From contig JBOHTO010000172.1 in assembly GCA_050733695.1 (NCBI GenBank), forward strand, positions 1 through 41,938: 41,938 bases of DNA, read 5' to 3'. The position numbers were made by a program, and so were the translations under genes. Shown piece after piece: positions 16,824 through 24,241 of this stretch (position 1 is the stretch's first letter; the number at the start of each line of letters is the position of its first letter). The notes beneath the pieces are model-generated. The model was not told the DNA's origin. It did no database searches and was given only the letters and a program-made list of their open reading frames with translations. Source of the stretch: JBOHTO01 sp050733695. GTDB taxonomy: Bacteria > Gemmatimonadota > Gemmatimonadetes > Gemmatimonadales > Gemmatimonadaceae.

Positions 16824-17609
16824 TCAACTGCCGTCCCCAAGGGCGTCCCCAGGGGAATCAAGCACCTTTTCCTCGACGAGCACCCGCTCGGACAGCGCCC
16901 GTCCGAGGACACGCTCGCCGCCGGCTGTGCGAATCGTGACAGGTCCCGCGAAGGGTGCGTGGGCAACGACCTCGAACGCGGCCCCGGGTACGATGTCCAG
17001 CTCGGCGAGATAGCGGAGCAGAGCGGCATCGTCGTCGCTCACGCGCACGACTTTCGCCTGCGTGCCCGCGGCCAGTTCGGCGAGCCGGAGGAGGGGACGC
17101 TCATCCACGGCACCTTCTCGCGTGGGAATTGGCGCACCGTGCGGATCGACCGCCGGCTCGCCGATCGCCGTCGCCATCCTGTCGATCAACTCGTCCGACG
17201 CCGAATGCTCGAGCTGCTCGGCCTCCTCATGCACTCGGTCCCAGGAATAGCCGAGCGCCTGGACCAGATACGCCTCGATCACGCGGTGACGGCGGATCGT
17301 TCGAAGCGCCGCCCGCCGGCCAGTGTCGGTGAGGCGCACACCTCGGTAGCGCTCGTGCCGGATGAGCCCCTGCTCGGCGAGACGGCGAAGCATGCCACTC
17401 ACGGAGGCGGGCGCGATTGCCAGGCGGTGGGCGATGTCCGTCGTGGCGGCCGCGCGTCCGCCACCCCCTGCCCCGGCCCCCGCAGCCTTCTCCCCGTGGC
17501 CCGGGCTTCCGGTCGAGGCGGCGGTGCGCTCGATCTCGTAGATCGCCTTCAGGTAATCCTCGACAGGCGCTGTCAGTTCGTCCGAATGCGCGTGCTTCGC
17601 GGCGGTCAT
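16824..17609 (-). CDS. DtxR/MntR-family metal-dependent transcriptional repressor
   Basis: A 261-residue cytoplasmic DNA-binding protein. The N-terminal winged helix contains VEDYLKAIYEIE, TDIAHRLAIAPASVSGMLRRLAEQGLI and YRGVRLTDTGRR. The metal-binding dimerisation domain contains EEAEQLEHSASDELIDRM and DPHGAPIP, both typical ligand regions for Mn/Fe. The C-terminal FeoA/SH3-like domain spans about 180-250. A Gly/Ala-rich insertion of about 25 residues (roughly 31-55) sits between the first helix and the recognition helices, which is unusual for the family. ATG 17609 is chosen because GGAAAGGG lies 6-7 nt upstream. That ribosome site lies in the remains of a decayed Nramp-UspA gene, formerly a natural target or partner of such regulators. 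Confidence 0.92.
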   Translation of the reverse strand: MTAAKHAHSDELTAPVEDYLKAIYEIERTAASTGSPGHGEKAAGAGAGGGGRAAATTDIAHRLAIAPASVSGMLRRLAEQGLIRHERYRGVRLTDTGRRAALRTIRRHRVIEAYLVQALGYSWDRVHEEAEQLEHSASDELIDRMATAIGEPAVDPHGAPIPTREGAVDERPLLRLAELAAGTQAKVVRVSDDDAALLRYLAELDIVPGAAFEVVAHAPFAGPVTIRTAGGERVLGRALSERVLVEEKVLDSPGDALGDGS

Positions 17610-18190
17610 AACGATCCCTTTCCAGGTCCGAGGCGAGCTGGTCGAGGCAGGCTCGATCGGCCCGCATCTCCTCCGACTCGCGAAGATGAAGTGCATGGAT
17701 CTTCCGTGCCACCCATCCATACGGCGACGTGAATCAGGACGATCGAGGCGCTGCTCACGCGCGCCAGCCGCCAGACGTGATCGAGGATCGCGTCATCTAA
17801 GGGGCGTGCTCCAGCGGCACAAGGATGTGCCGACAGGTCAGCCCGACCCCAGCCAGCCGGCGAACGTCCGATACAGCAGCCAGAAGTTGAGCAAGGCGAT
17901 GAAGACCGCGACGAGGTATGCCAGCGCCCTGAGCCAAAGGGAATTCGCGAAGTCCCCATCTTAACCCTGCCCGAGGTGAAGCGCACCAGCGGGAAGCCGG
18001 CCAGATCTGTCACCCGGTTGCCGGGATCCATGTATCCCGACTGCGACCAGATAACCCGGCCCGTGAACGCCAGCGCCTTTCGCCACCATGCCCGTCCGCT
18101 CGCGGCCACCGCGCGATAGACTTCATGGAGCGACGGTGCAACGCGCGCGCGACGCCAATCCGCGACCGGTGGCGGTGGCTGTCGGTGCAA
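17610..18190 (-). pseudogene. Decayed Nramp (MntH-like) - universal stress protein fusion gene
   Basis: Reading the minus strand in shifting frames recovers an Nramp transporter. APSLHEVYRAVAASGR and WWRKALAFTG are followed, after one missing G near 18060, by PGYLVAVGY. An extra G near 18031 restores the frame at YMDPGNRVTDLAG. It then joins directly to the C-terminus FPLVRFTSGRVKMG. After another -1 shift near 17953, LRALAYLVAVFIALLNFWLL ends at TGA 17838-17840. The roughly 380 central residues are missing. Next comes a UspA start (CRHILVPLEH, DDAILDHVWRLARVSSAS), shifts near 17842 and 17802, and an inserted base at 17721 before GWVARK and LRESEEMRADRACLDQLASD. This runs into the regulator's ribosome site, with the rest of UspA absent. 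The original product would import Mn/Fe. It is clearly non-functional. Confidence 0.82.
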
Positions 18191-18210
18191 CGCGCGCGCG
18201 AGGCCAATCC
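18134..18210. repeat. Two direct copies of a 28-nt sequence
   Basis: CGGTGCAACGCGCGCGCGA begins copies at 18134-18161 and 18183-18210. Each continues to GCCAATCC with one mismatch, and the period is 49 nt. They overlap the 5' end of the decayed Nramp gene and the leader of the gene at 18226. Probably a local duplication. Confidence 0.6.
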
Positions 18211-18225
18211 CTTCTCCACCCGGCG

Positions 18226-19227
18226 ATGTACTCGACCTGCATCTTCTGCAACCGACCGCTCGGGGCGAACGAGCGGATAGAGCACTTTCCGGTGGGACGG
18301 CGGCTGGCGTTCGATGGCGAACGAGGCCGTCTCTGGGTCGTGTGCCGAGGGTGCGAGCGATGGAACCTCACGCCGCTCGAGGAACGTTGGGAGGCGATCG
18401 AGGAGTGCGAGCGGCTCTTTCGCGACACTCGCCGTCGGGTGTCCACCGATGAAATAGGCCTCGCGCGCCTCACTGACGGACTCGAGCTCGTACGCATCGG
18501 CCGGCCGCAGCGTCCCGAGTTCGCCGCGTGGCGATACGGCGATCAGTTCGGCAGGAGGCGACGAACGATGCTCGTACGCGCGGGAGTCGGACTCGGAATA
18601 TTCGGCAGCGTGGTAGTCGGTGGCGCGGTCGCCGGCATCGGCGTGGGCGGTTTCGGCTGGTGGCTGTGGAGCATCGGGCGCGGGATCGTCCACGGGAATC
18701 CGAACTCGGTAGTCGCGCGCGTGCCACTCCACCCGGGAGCACGAGTCAGCGTGCGGCGCAGACATCTACCCAAGGCCGAGCTCCGGAGAGAGCGAGGCGG
18801 CGAATCGTGGGAGCTGGGTGTTCGACACATCGGCGGTACCACCTGGCTCTCGGGCGAAGCTGCGCTGCGCGGAGCAGGGCTGCTCCTGCCGCAGATCAAC
18901 CGCTTTGGCGGCAAGGCGCAGCAGGTGCAGAGCGCGGTTCGGCTCCTGGAACAGGTTGACACGCCGTCGCGCTACTTCTCCATAGTGGGGGGATCGCGAT
19001 CCGGAGAGACGATCGCGCGATTCCCCGAGGAGATACGGCTGGCACTCGAGATGGCCGCGCACGAGGAATCCGAGCGGCGCGCGCTCGAGGGTCAGCTCGC
19101 CCAGTTGGAGGAGGCGTGGCGCGAGGCGGAGGAGATCGCGGGCATCGCGGACAACATGTTCCTTCCGTCTTCGGTGGAGAGTGCGCTGAGACGATTGCGC
19201 GATGGGGTGGTGAGAGGGAAGGAGTGA
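18226..19227 (+). CDS. Zinc-ribbon membrane protein of unknown function
   Basis: A 333-residue protein. The N-terminus carries two CxxC pairs (CIFC at about 5-8, CRGC near 42-45), a probable zinc ribbon. A conserved-looking soluble segment follows (RWNLTPLEERWEAIEECERLF, VSTDEIGLARL). Then come a Gly-rich transmembrane region (about 120-155, VGLGIFGSVVVGGAVAG and WWLW), a soluble domain, and an alpha-helical, Glu-rich C-terminal tail likely to form a coiled coil (about 270-310). I recognise it as a conserved hypothetical type but cannot name a function. The frame is open to 18088; ATG 18226 is chosen because the CxxC start resembles the natural N-terminus and the upstream part is encoded by the duplicated repeat. 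No strong ribosome site. Confidence 0.75.
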   Translation: MYSTCIFCNRPLGANERIEHFPVGRRLAFDGERGRLWVVCRGCERWNLTPLEERWEAIEECERLFRDTRRRVSTDEIGLARLTDGLELVRIGRPQRPEFAAWRYGDQFGRRRRTMLVRAGVGLGIFGSVVVGGAVAGIGVGGFGWWLWSIGRGIVHGNPNSVVARVPLHPGARVSVRRRHLPKAELRRERGGESWELGVRHIGGTTWLSGEAALRGAGLLLPQINRFGGKAQQVQSAVRLLEQVDTPSRYFSIVGGSRSGETIARFPEEIRLALEMAAHEESERRALEGQLAQLEEAWREAEEIAGIADNMFLPSSVESALRRLRDGVVRGKE

Positions 19228-19229
19228 GA

Positions 19230-19259
19230 ATGGATCCCGCGATTGCGGGAATGACGACG
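19230..19259 (+). repeat. REP-like palindromic repeat, copy 2
   Basis: ATGGATCCCGCGATTGCGGG plus AATGACGACG, starting 3 nt after the stop of the zinc-ribbon gene. The CCCGC/GCGGG arms form a hairpin that may end or stabilise transcripts in this convergent gap. Confidence 0.65.
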
Positions 19260-19293
19260 GCGTCCGCAGCCGGCAGCTATCCGCAGGCAGCGG

Positions 19294-19908
19294 CTAATCG
19301 AGTCGCGCCAGAAGCTCGCGCAGTATGCGCTCCGTCATCCCCCACACCGTGTGCGCGCCGTGGCGGAAGCTGGCTACGATCCGGTCCTCGCCGCGCACGA
19401 AGACCGTCGCTTCTACCCATTGAGCGGGGCGCTTCAGCTCCGCGAGCGGAACCCAGAACGCTTCCGCGACCTCCGGGCTCTCCGCGAGAATCACATCGCT
19501 CGCGACGATGGCGACGAACGGGCGGACCGTGAGCGGTGGCAACGTCTGCGAACGCGGCCCAAGATCGTCGAGCGCGCCGAGCACGCGCCCGTTGGCGCGG
19601 ATGTCGACACCGGTCTCTTCCCACGTCTCGCGGAGCGCGGTGGCCTCGAGGTCGCGATCACCCGGCTCCTCGCGCCCACCCGGAAGCGCGACATGCCCGC
19701 TCCATGGATCACCATCGCACTCGGAGCGCTTGATCATGAGGAGCTCGAGATCACCTTCCGGACCCTGAGCAGCGCGAAGAATCACGGCGACCGCCGCCCG
19801 TCTCTGCTCCTCCCCTTGGGCCAGCAGGGTTGCGCCCGGTCGTTCCGCCAGCGAACGGGCGAGATGATCGGCCTGCGGGTGACCCAGGAGCGCCTCGAGC
19901 CCCGTCAC
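19294..19908 (-). CDS. NUDIX hydrolase, CoA-pyrophosphatase-like
   Basis: A 204-residue NUDIX enzyme. The NUDIX box spans GGREEPGDRDLEATALRETW and ends REtwEEtGV, with the metal-binding Glu residues present. The preceding LLMIKRSECDGDPWSGHVALPGG resembles the UPF0035 motif of CoA pyrophosphatases (NudL), which hydrolyse CoA or acyl-CoA to phosphopantetheine derivatives. Assignment to CoA is by resemblance, not proof. It is cytosolic. Its ATG at 19908 overlaps the stop of the upstream alpha/beta hydrolase by 4 nt, so it is the last gene of a rhodanese-hydrolase-NUDIX operon. Confidence 0.9.
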   Translation of the reverse strand: MTGLEALLGHPQADHLARSLAERPGATLLAQGEEQRRAAVAVILRAAQGPEGDLELLMIKRSECDGDPWSGHVALPGGREEPGDRDLEATALRETWEETGVDIRANGRVLGALDDLGPRSQTLPPLTVRPFVAIVASDVILAESPEVAEAFWVPLAELKRPAQWVEATVFVRGEDRIVASFRHGAHTVWGMTERILRELLARLD

Positions 19909-20729
19909 GAGAGATGCTTCCGGAAGAAATCCACCGTTGCACGTGTCGCCTGGTCGAGGGCCGGCGGCAATTCATCGTCCTGCGGGTGCGTTGCTCCGAA
20001 CGTGTGGCCAGCACCGTCGATGATGAGGAGCTCAGAGCCCGACTGTTTCGAGGCGCGGTGCAACCGCTCGGCATCCGCACTCGACACCGATTCATCGTCG
20101 GCACCGTGAACGATGAGCCATGGTGCGGCGATCCTTCCGGCGGCGGCAACGATGTTGAGCGCCGCTCCCTTCACTTCCACCTCGTCCAGGATATCGGGGG
20201 AGAGACGCAGAACCTGACCCGTGCGACTGTTCGTGACTTCGTGGTAGCCGCGTCGGCGCCAGAGCTCTATCTCGTCCTCCCGCCACCGCGCCACGTTGGC
20301 GAAGGCGGACCAGGTCACCAGCGCACCCACGCGATCGTTCTCCGCCGCGCACAGCGTGGCGACGCCGCCCCCGCGCGAATGCCCGAACAATCCGAAGCGA
20401 TCTCCAAGCCAGCCGCGGCGCGCGGCTTCGTGCTCCACCGCGCCGATGTCGCGCAACTCGCGCGTATACGTGTTGCGCGCGAAGAGATCGGGATGGTCGA
20501 AGCTCTCGCGGTCATTGCCCACGCCGCTTCCGGAGAAGTCGAAGGCGACGGCCCGCAGTCCCGCGTCAGCGATTCGTTCGGCGAGATGGGGGTAGAAGCC
20601 CCAGCGCGCGAATCCCTTGAATCCGTGGCAGATTATCACGCCGGTCTCGGCGCCGTCCGGATCGAGGACGTCGCCCCGGATCGTCCGCCCCTGATCGCGC
20701 TCGAATTCGAAGGAATCGCGGTGGATCAT
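19905..20729 (-). CDS. Alpha/beta hydrolase (serine type)
   Basis: A 274-residue hydrolase with HGFKGF (oxyanion region), the nucleophile elbow GHSRGG, an acid residue in VHGADDESV and a catalytic His in GAGHTFGATHP. This matches the dienelactone-hydrolase/prolyl-oligopeptidase-like group of small cytosolic esterases. The frame is open to 20954, but ATG 20729 overlaps the rhodanese stop in an ATGA and starts at natural-looking sequence (MIHRDSFEFERDQG). The substrate is unknown; position between a rhodanese and a NUDIX gene gives no clear pathway. Confidence 0.9.
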   Translation of the reverse strand: MIHRDSFEFERDQGRTIRGDVLDPDGAETGVIICHGFKGFARWGFYPHLAERIADAGLRAVAFDFSGSGVGNDRESFDHPDLFARNTYTRELRDIGAVEHEAARRGWLGDRFGLFGHSRGGGVATLCAAENDRVGALVTWSAFANVARWREDEIELWRRRGYHEVTNSRTGQVLRLSPDILDEVEVKGAALNIVAAAGRIAAPWLIVHGADDESVSSADAERLHRASKQSGSELLIIDGAGHTFGATHPQDDELPPALDQATRATVDFFRKHLS

Positions 20730-21088
20730 CCCTCCACCTCGCCACCGGCGCCGACCCATTCCTTCCACCCGCCAGCGAGCGACGAGACGCTGGTGTAGCC
20801 CATCTCGCGCATGGTATCGGCGGCGAGGGCGGAGCGATTGCCGCCTGCGCAATAGGCGACGACTTTCCGATCTCGCGGGATGGCCGCCTCCACCTTGCCC
20901 TCGAGCGTTCCGCGCGGGATGTGCACCGCGCCGGGTATTCTTCCGAGATTCCACTCGTTCTGCTCGCGCACGTCGAGGAAGAGCACGTCATCGCCGCGCT
21001 CGCGCATCGCCTTCGCGTCGCGCGCGTTCACCTCCGTTATCCGCTGCCTGGCTTCGTTGATCAGATCCGTTCCCGTCCTGTTCGGCAT
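20726..21088 (-). CDS. Rhodanese-domain protein
   Basis: A 120-residue single rhodanese domain. VLFLDVREQNEWNLGRIPGA is the CH2A-like region. The active loop is YCAGGNRS with catalytic Cys, followed by LAGGWKEW. Single-domain rhodaneses transfer sulfane sulfur to thiols or act as persulfide carriers; the acceptor here is unknown. ATG 21088 is preferred over 21109 because AGGAGGAG lies 7 nt upstream, the best ribosome site in this part of the window. First gene of the three-gene operon ending at 19294. Confidence 0.93.
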   Translation of the reverse strand: MPNRTGTDLINEARQRITEVNARDAKAMRERGDDVLFLDVREQNEWNLGRIPGAVHIPRGTLEGKVEAAIPRDRKVVAYCAGGNRSALAADTMREMGYTSVSSLAGGWKEWVGAGGEVEG

Positions 21089-21111
21089 CTCAATGCTCCT
21101 CCTGTGCAAGA

Positions 21112-21140
21112 GTCGTCATGCCCGACAATCCGCGCAGTCG
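21112..21140 (-). repeat. Degenerate REP-like fragment
   Basis: Read on the minus strand, GTCGGGCATGACGACT matches the 3' half of the REP-like unit; the 5' half is eroded. It lies in the gap before the rhodanese gene together with the better copy at 21201. Confidence 0.35.
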
Positions 21141-21200
21141 TCATTGCGGCCAGCCAACGCCGGCATGTCCTGCCGCCCCAACCATCGTTCCCACCACGAA

Positions 21201-21236
21201 CGTTGTCATGCCCGCGAGAGCGGGGAGCCATTCTCC
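21201..21236 (-). repeat. REP-like palindromic repeat, copy 3
   Basis: On the minus strand it reads GGAGAATGGCTCCCCGCTCT followed by CGCGGGCATGACAACG, the same core as the copy at 28851. It lies just downstream of the LD-carboxypeptidase stop (21255) and upstream of the rhodanese gene. The hairpin arms are CCCCGCTC / GAGCGGG-like. Confidence 0.6.
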
Positions 21237-21254
21237 ACTACCGCGCACGCTCCC

Positions 21255-22163
21255 TCACAGCGCGTACAGCGACGGCACGCGCAACACCCGCGCTTCGGTG
21301 TCCAGCTCTGCCGCCGCACCAAGCGGGATGGTCCACTGATCGTCAACATGGCCGATCGGCGCGCCTGCCAGGCAGGGTACCCGGTATTCGTGCGCGATCT
21401 CGGATAGTACATCATCGACCCCGCGCACGGCATCCTCCTGCTCTTCGGGCACCGATGTGAAATGTCCCGCGACTATTCCGTTGCACCGCTCGAGCAGGCC
21501 CGCGAGCCGGAGCTGCTGCAGCATGCGGTCGATGCGGTAGACCGACTCGTGGACGTCCTCGATCACGAGAATCGCACCGTCGAGCTGCCGGGCGAAAGAC
21601 GTGCCCGCAAGGGCCGCGAGAATAGCGAGGTTGCCGCCCGCGAGCCGCCCGCGCGCGCGTCCGGCACGAATCACTTTGCTATCACGGGCTTCCCCGCACG
21701 GATCCTCACCACGCCGGGTCGCACGCTCGAGCGAGCCGCGCGAGAACGGCGTCAGGGGAAATCGCGCGTTGGGCCCGTGGAAGCTGACGATCTCGCAATT
21801 GATTCCGATCGCCGAGTGCAGTGCCGTGATGTCGGAGAAACCGATCACCGCCTTGGGTCTGCGCCGGAGCGCACCGAAGTCGATACGATCCAGGAGGCGC
21901 ATCGTGCCGTAGCCACCACGCGCGCACCAGATACCGTCCACATCGTCGTCAGCGAGAGCGAGATTCAGATCGGACAGACGCAGGTCGTCGCTGCCCGCAA
22001 GGTAGCCCGTTCGCTCGAGCAGGTGCGCTCCCACGGAAGGCACCCAACCGAGCGACTCGATGTTCGCGATCCCCCGCTGGACTTCGTGAATCCCGGCGAG
22101 CGGCCCGGCCGGTGCTACGAGCGCGATACGAGCCCCGGCAACCAGCAGAGGCGGTCGACGCAT
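21255..22163 (-). CDS. LD-carboxypeptidase (peptidase family S66)
   Basis: A 302-residue enzyme of the LdcA/MccF family, which cleaves the L,D bond of tetrapeptides during murein recycling or detoxifies peptidyl-nucleotides. ARGGYGTMRLL and GFSDITALH (nucleophilic Ser) lie at the expected N-terminal positions. IEDVHESVYRIDRML carries the catalytic Glu, and GAPIGHVDDQWTIPLG carries the catalytic His. Length is normal and there is no signal peptide, fitting cytosolic recycling. A short hydrophilic stretch (about 135-165, RATRRGEDP) lies between the domains. Divergent from the Gly-rich gene, with 235 nt between the starts. Confidence 0.93.
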   Translation of the reverse strand: MRRPPLLVAGARIALVAPAGPLAGIHEVQRGIANIESLGWVPSVGAHLLERTGYLAGSDDLRLSDLNLALADDDVDGIWCARGGYGTMRLLDRIDFGALRRRPKAVIGFSDITALHSAIGINCEIVSFHGPNARFPLTPFSRGSLERATRRGEDPCGEARDSKVIRAGRARGRLAGGNLAILAALAGTSFARQLDGAILVIEDVHESVYRIDRMLQQLRLAGLLERCNGIVAGHFTSVPEEQEDAVRGVDDVLSEIAHEYRVPCLAGAPIGHVDDQWTIPLGAAAELDTEARVLRVPSLYAL

Positions 22164-22398
22164 GTAAGTGCTCCGGTCAGATGAGGTCGCTGATGGCTCG
22201 CAGTCCGCAGGCGTCGGGGCAGCCGGTGTCCGGCCGAATATACGGGTCGGCCGGCGCGATGTCCCGCAGAAGACCCCGCTCGACTCGACGGGCGACTGTC
22301 CGACGCTCTGGCACAGCGGTTGCGCTTTGTGTCATCCCGCTGTCAGTCGCGGCAAACATGCCGCCGGCGGGCCACGCATGATCGAGCGGGAGGGTACA

Positions 22399-22836
22399 AT
22401 GGCAGACAAGGAACGCAAAGAGGGGAGGAACGAACAGGACATCGAAGAGCGGAAGTTCGGCGCTGGTGGCAAGGACAATCCCGGCTCTTCTCAGAAGGGC
22501 GGGCAGAGCGGTGGTCAGAAGGGTGGGCAGCAGGGCGGGCAGCAGGGTGGGCAGCAGGGTGGTCAGGGCGGTGGGGGTGGCGGTGGACAGGGTGGCCAGA
22601 AACAGGGTGGCGGCTTTGGCGGCGGCTCCGGCTCCGGGGGGGGCGGCCAGGGGGGCCAGGGGGGCCAAGGGGGCCAGGGCGGCCAGAAACAGGGCGGCTT
22701 CGGCGGCGGCGGATCGGGCGGAACTTCGGGTACGAGCGGCGCGGGCGCTGGACAGCGCAGCGGCGGTGGCTCGCCCGGCGGCACCGAGGGCACCGGCAAG
22801 CGCGACGACAAGTCCAACCGGCCGGGCGGCAAGTAG
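22399..22836 (+). CDS. Gly/Gln-rich low-complexity protein
   Basis: A 145-residue intrinsically disordered protein. The charged start MADKERKEGRNEQDIEERKF is followed by repeated GGQ, QQGG and KGGQ units (about 35-105), a Gly/Ser/Thr stretch and a charged tail (GKRDDKSNRPGGK). No hydrophobic segment or enzymatic motif is present. The repeats are tandem at DNA level (GGGCAGCAGGGCGGGCAGCA-like), so copy number may vary. Somewhat similar KGG-repeat proteins are stress-induced in other bacteria, but that link is weak. ATG 22399 is chosen over 22168 and 22378 because GGGAGGG precedes it by about 6 nt. The 235-nt upstream region shows nothing else I can support. Confidence 0.65.
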   Translation: MADKERKEGRNEQDIEERKFGAGGKDNPGSSQKGGQSGGQKGGQQGGQQGGQQGGQGGGGGGGQGGQKQGGGFGGGSGSGGGGQGGQGGQGGQGGQKQGGFGGGGSGGTSGTSGAGAGQRSGGGSPGGTEGTGKRDDKSNRPGGK

Positions 22837-22855
22837 GCACGAGCAGCAACTGGTA

Positions 22856-22883
22856 GCGGCGCGCGGTTCAGGCCGCGCGCCGC
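22856..22883 (+). terminator. Strong GC hairpin after the Gly-rich gene
   Basis: GCGGCGCGCGG and CCGCGCGCCGC form an 11-bp perfect stem with loop TTCAGG, 20 nt after the stop. No T-run follows, so it may be a weak terminator or an RNA-stability element. Confidence 0.4.
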
Positions 22884-22929
22884 AGATCCCGCGCTCGCAT
22901 CGAGCAGCAGCGTCCGGTAGCTTTGCCGC

Positions 22930-24189
22930 GTGTCGCTCACCACGCGCGTACTCATCGGACTCTTTGCCGGCCTCATCGCCGGCATCGCTGTCTCTGCGAT
23001 CGACTCCCCCGGGCTCTCATCGCTCGCGGTCGCGATTCAGCCGGTGGGAACTCTCTGGGTCAACGCGATCCGGATGACGGTGGTTCCACTCGTCGTCTCC
23101 AGCCTGATCGCTGGCATCGCGTCGAGCGGTGCTGCCGGAACGATCGGACGGCTCGGGGCTCGAGCGATCGTCTACTTCGTCGCGGCCCTGGCGGCGGCCG
23201 GCGCACTCACGATAATCATCGCGCCACCCGTGCTGTCGCTGATCGAGATCGACGCCGCCACCGCTGCTGCGCTTCGTGCCGCCGCAAGCGGCGGCTCGGC
23301 GGCGACCACGCGTGAGCTGCCGACGTTCGTCGAGTGGATCGTGAGTCTCGTTCCTGCGAATCCGTTCCGTGCCGCGGCGGACGGCTCGATCCTCCCTCTC
23401 ATCGTCTTCGCCGTCGCGTTCGGCATTGCCCTCACGCGCGTCGCGCCAGGCAGGAGAGAGAGTGTGGCCGGCTTCTTCGGCGTGGTCGCCGATGCGATGC
23501 TGATCCTCGTGCGCTGGATACTGGAGCTCGCACCGATCGGCGTGTTCGCCCTGGCATTGCCGCTCGCGACGCGGATGGGGATCGCGGCCGCCGGTGCGAT
23601 CGCCGTCTACAACGGCCTCGTCGTGATCGTGAGTGTGCTGTTCATGCTGCTCGTGCTCTACCCCGCCGCGGTCCTGCTCGGGCGCGCGCGCCTGCGCACG
23701 TTCGCGCAGGCAACCGCACCGTCGCAGGCCGTCGCCCTCAGCTCCCGGTCGTCCATGGCGTCGCTCCCCGCGATGATGGAGGAGGGGAAAACGCGGCTCG
23801 GCTTCTCGACAGAGCTCACGGGCTTCTTTCTCCCGCTCGCTGCGTCGATCTTCCGCGTGGGCAGCGTCATCGGGTTGACGATCGGTGCGCTGTGGGTGGC
23901 GCAGCTCTACGGTGTGCCGCTGGGTCCCGTGCAGATTGCCGCCATCGCGGTGACATCGATACTCGTGAGCTTCAGCGTGCCGAGCGTTCCCGGCGGATCC
24001 ATTCTCGTGGGCGTGCCGGTGCTGCTGGCCGCTCGACTCCCCGTGGAAGGCATCGCGATCCTCCTCGCGGTGGACACGATCCCCGACATGCTGCGCACGG
24101 TGGCCAATGTCACTGCGCACATGGCCGGAGCGAGCATACTGTCGAGAGGGCAGCGCGGCGTTGCAGCCGACTCGCTGCCGGTGGCGTGA
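22930..24189 (+). CDS. Dicarboxylate/amino acid:cation symporter family protein (atypical)
   Basis: A 419-residue inner-membrane protein of the DAACS (GltP/DctA) family. The serine-rich hairpin 1 motif is SSRSSMASLP (271-280), hairpin 2 contains SVPSVPGGS (350-358), and helix 8 has VDTIPDMLRTVANV with Asp382, Asp386, Arg389 and Asn393. The sodium-binding NMDGT motif of helix 7 is missing: the equivalent segment reads SIFRVGS (306-312). The family imports C4-dicarboxylates or acidic amino acids with Na+ or H+. Loss of NMDGT suggests changed ion coupling (inference). The start is GTG at 22930, without a clear ribosome site. Its stop lies in a 14-nt tandem repeat that leads into the glycosyltransferase. 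Confidence 0.85.
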   Translation: MSLTTRVLIGLFAGLIAGIAVSAIDSPGLSSLAVAIQPVGTLWVNAIRMTVVPLVVSSLIAGIASSGAAGTIGRLGARAIVYFVAALAAAGALTIIIAPPVLSLIEIDAATAAALRAAASGGSAATTRELPTFVEWIVSLVPANPFRAAADGSILPLIVFAVAFGIALTRVAPGRRESVAGFFGVVADAMLILVRWILELAPIGVFALALPLATRMGIAAAGAIAVYNGLVVIVSVLFMLLVLYPAAVLLGRARLRTFAQATAPSQAVALSSRSSMASLPAMMEEGKTRLGFSTELTGFFLPLAASIFRVGSVIGLTIGALWVAQLYGVPLGPVQIAAIAVTSILVSFSVPSVPGGSILVGVPVLLAARLPVEGIAILLAVDTIPDMLRTVANVTAHMAGASILSRGQRGVAADSLPVA

Positions 24190-24241
24190 CGGCGGTAGCG
24201 TGACGGCGGAATCGTGACGGCGGAATCGTGACGGCGGATGT
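24186..24241 (+). repeat. Four tandem 14-nt units across a stop/start junction
   Basis: Units begin at 24186, 24200, 24214 and 24228, each GTGACGGCGG plus four bases (TAGC, AATC, AATC, ATGT). The symporter stop (TGA 24187-24189) is in unit 1 and the glycosyltransferase GTG start is in unit 4. Each unit carries a GTG. Confidence 0.85.

Noticed and set aside
22466..22700. Repeats in the Gly/Gln-rich gene as a CRISPR array
   Set aside because: Units are 9-12 nt, in frame and without spacers; they encode a low-complexity protein.
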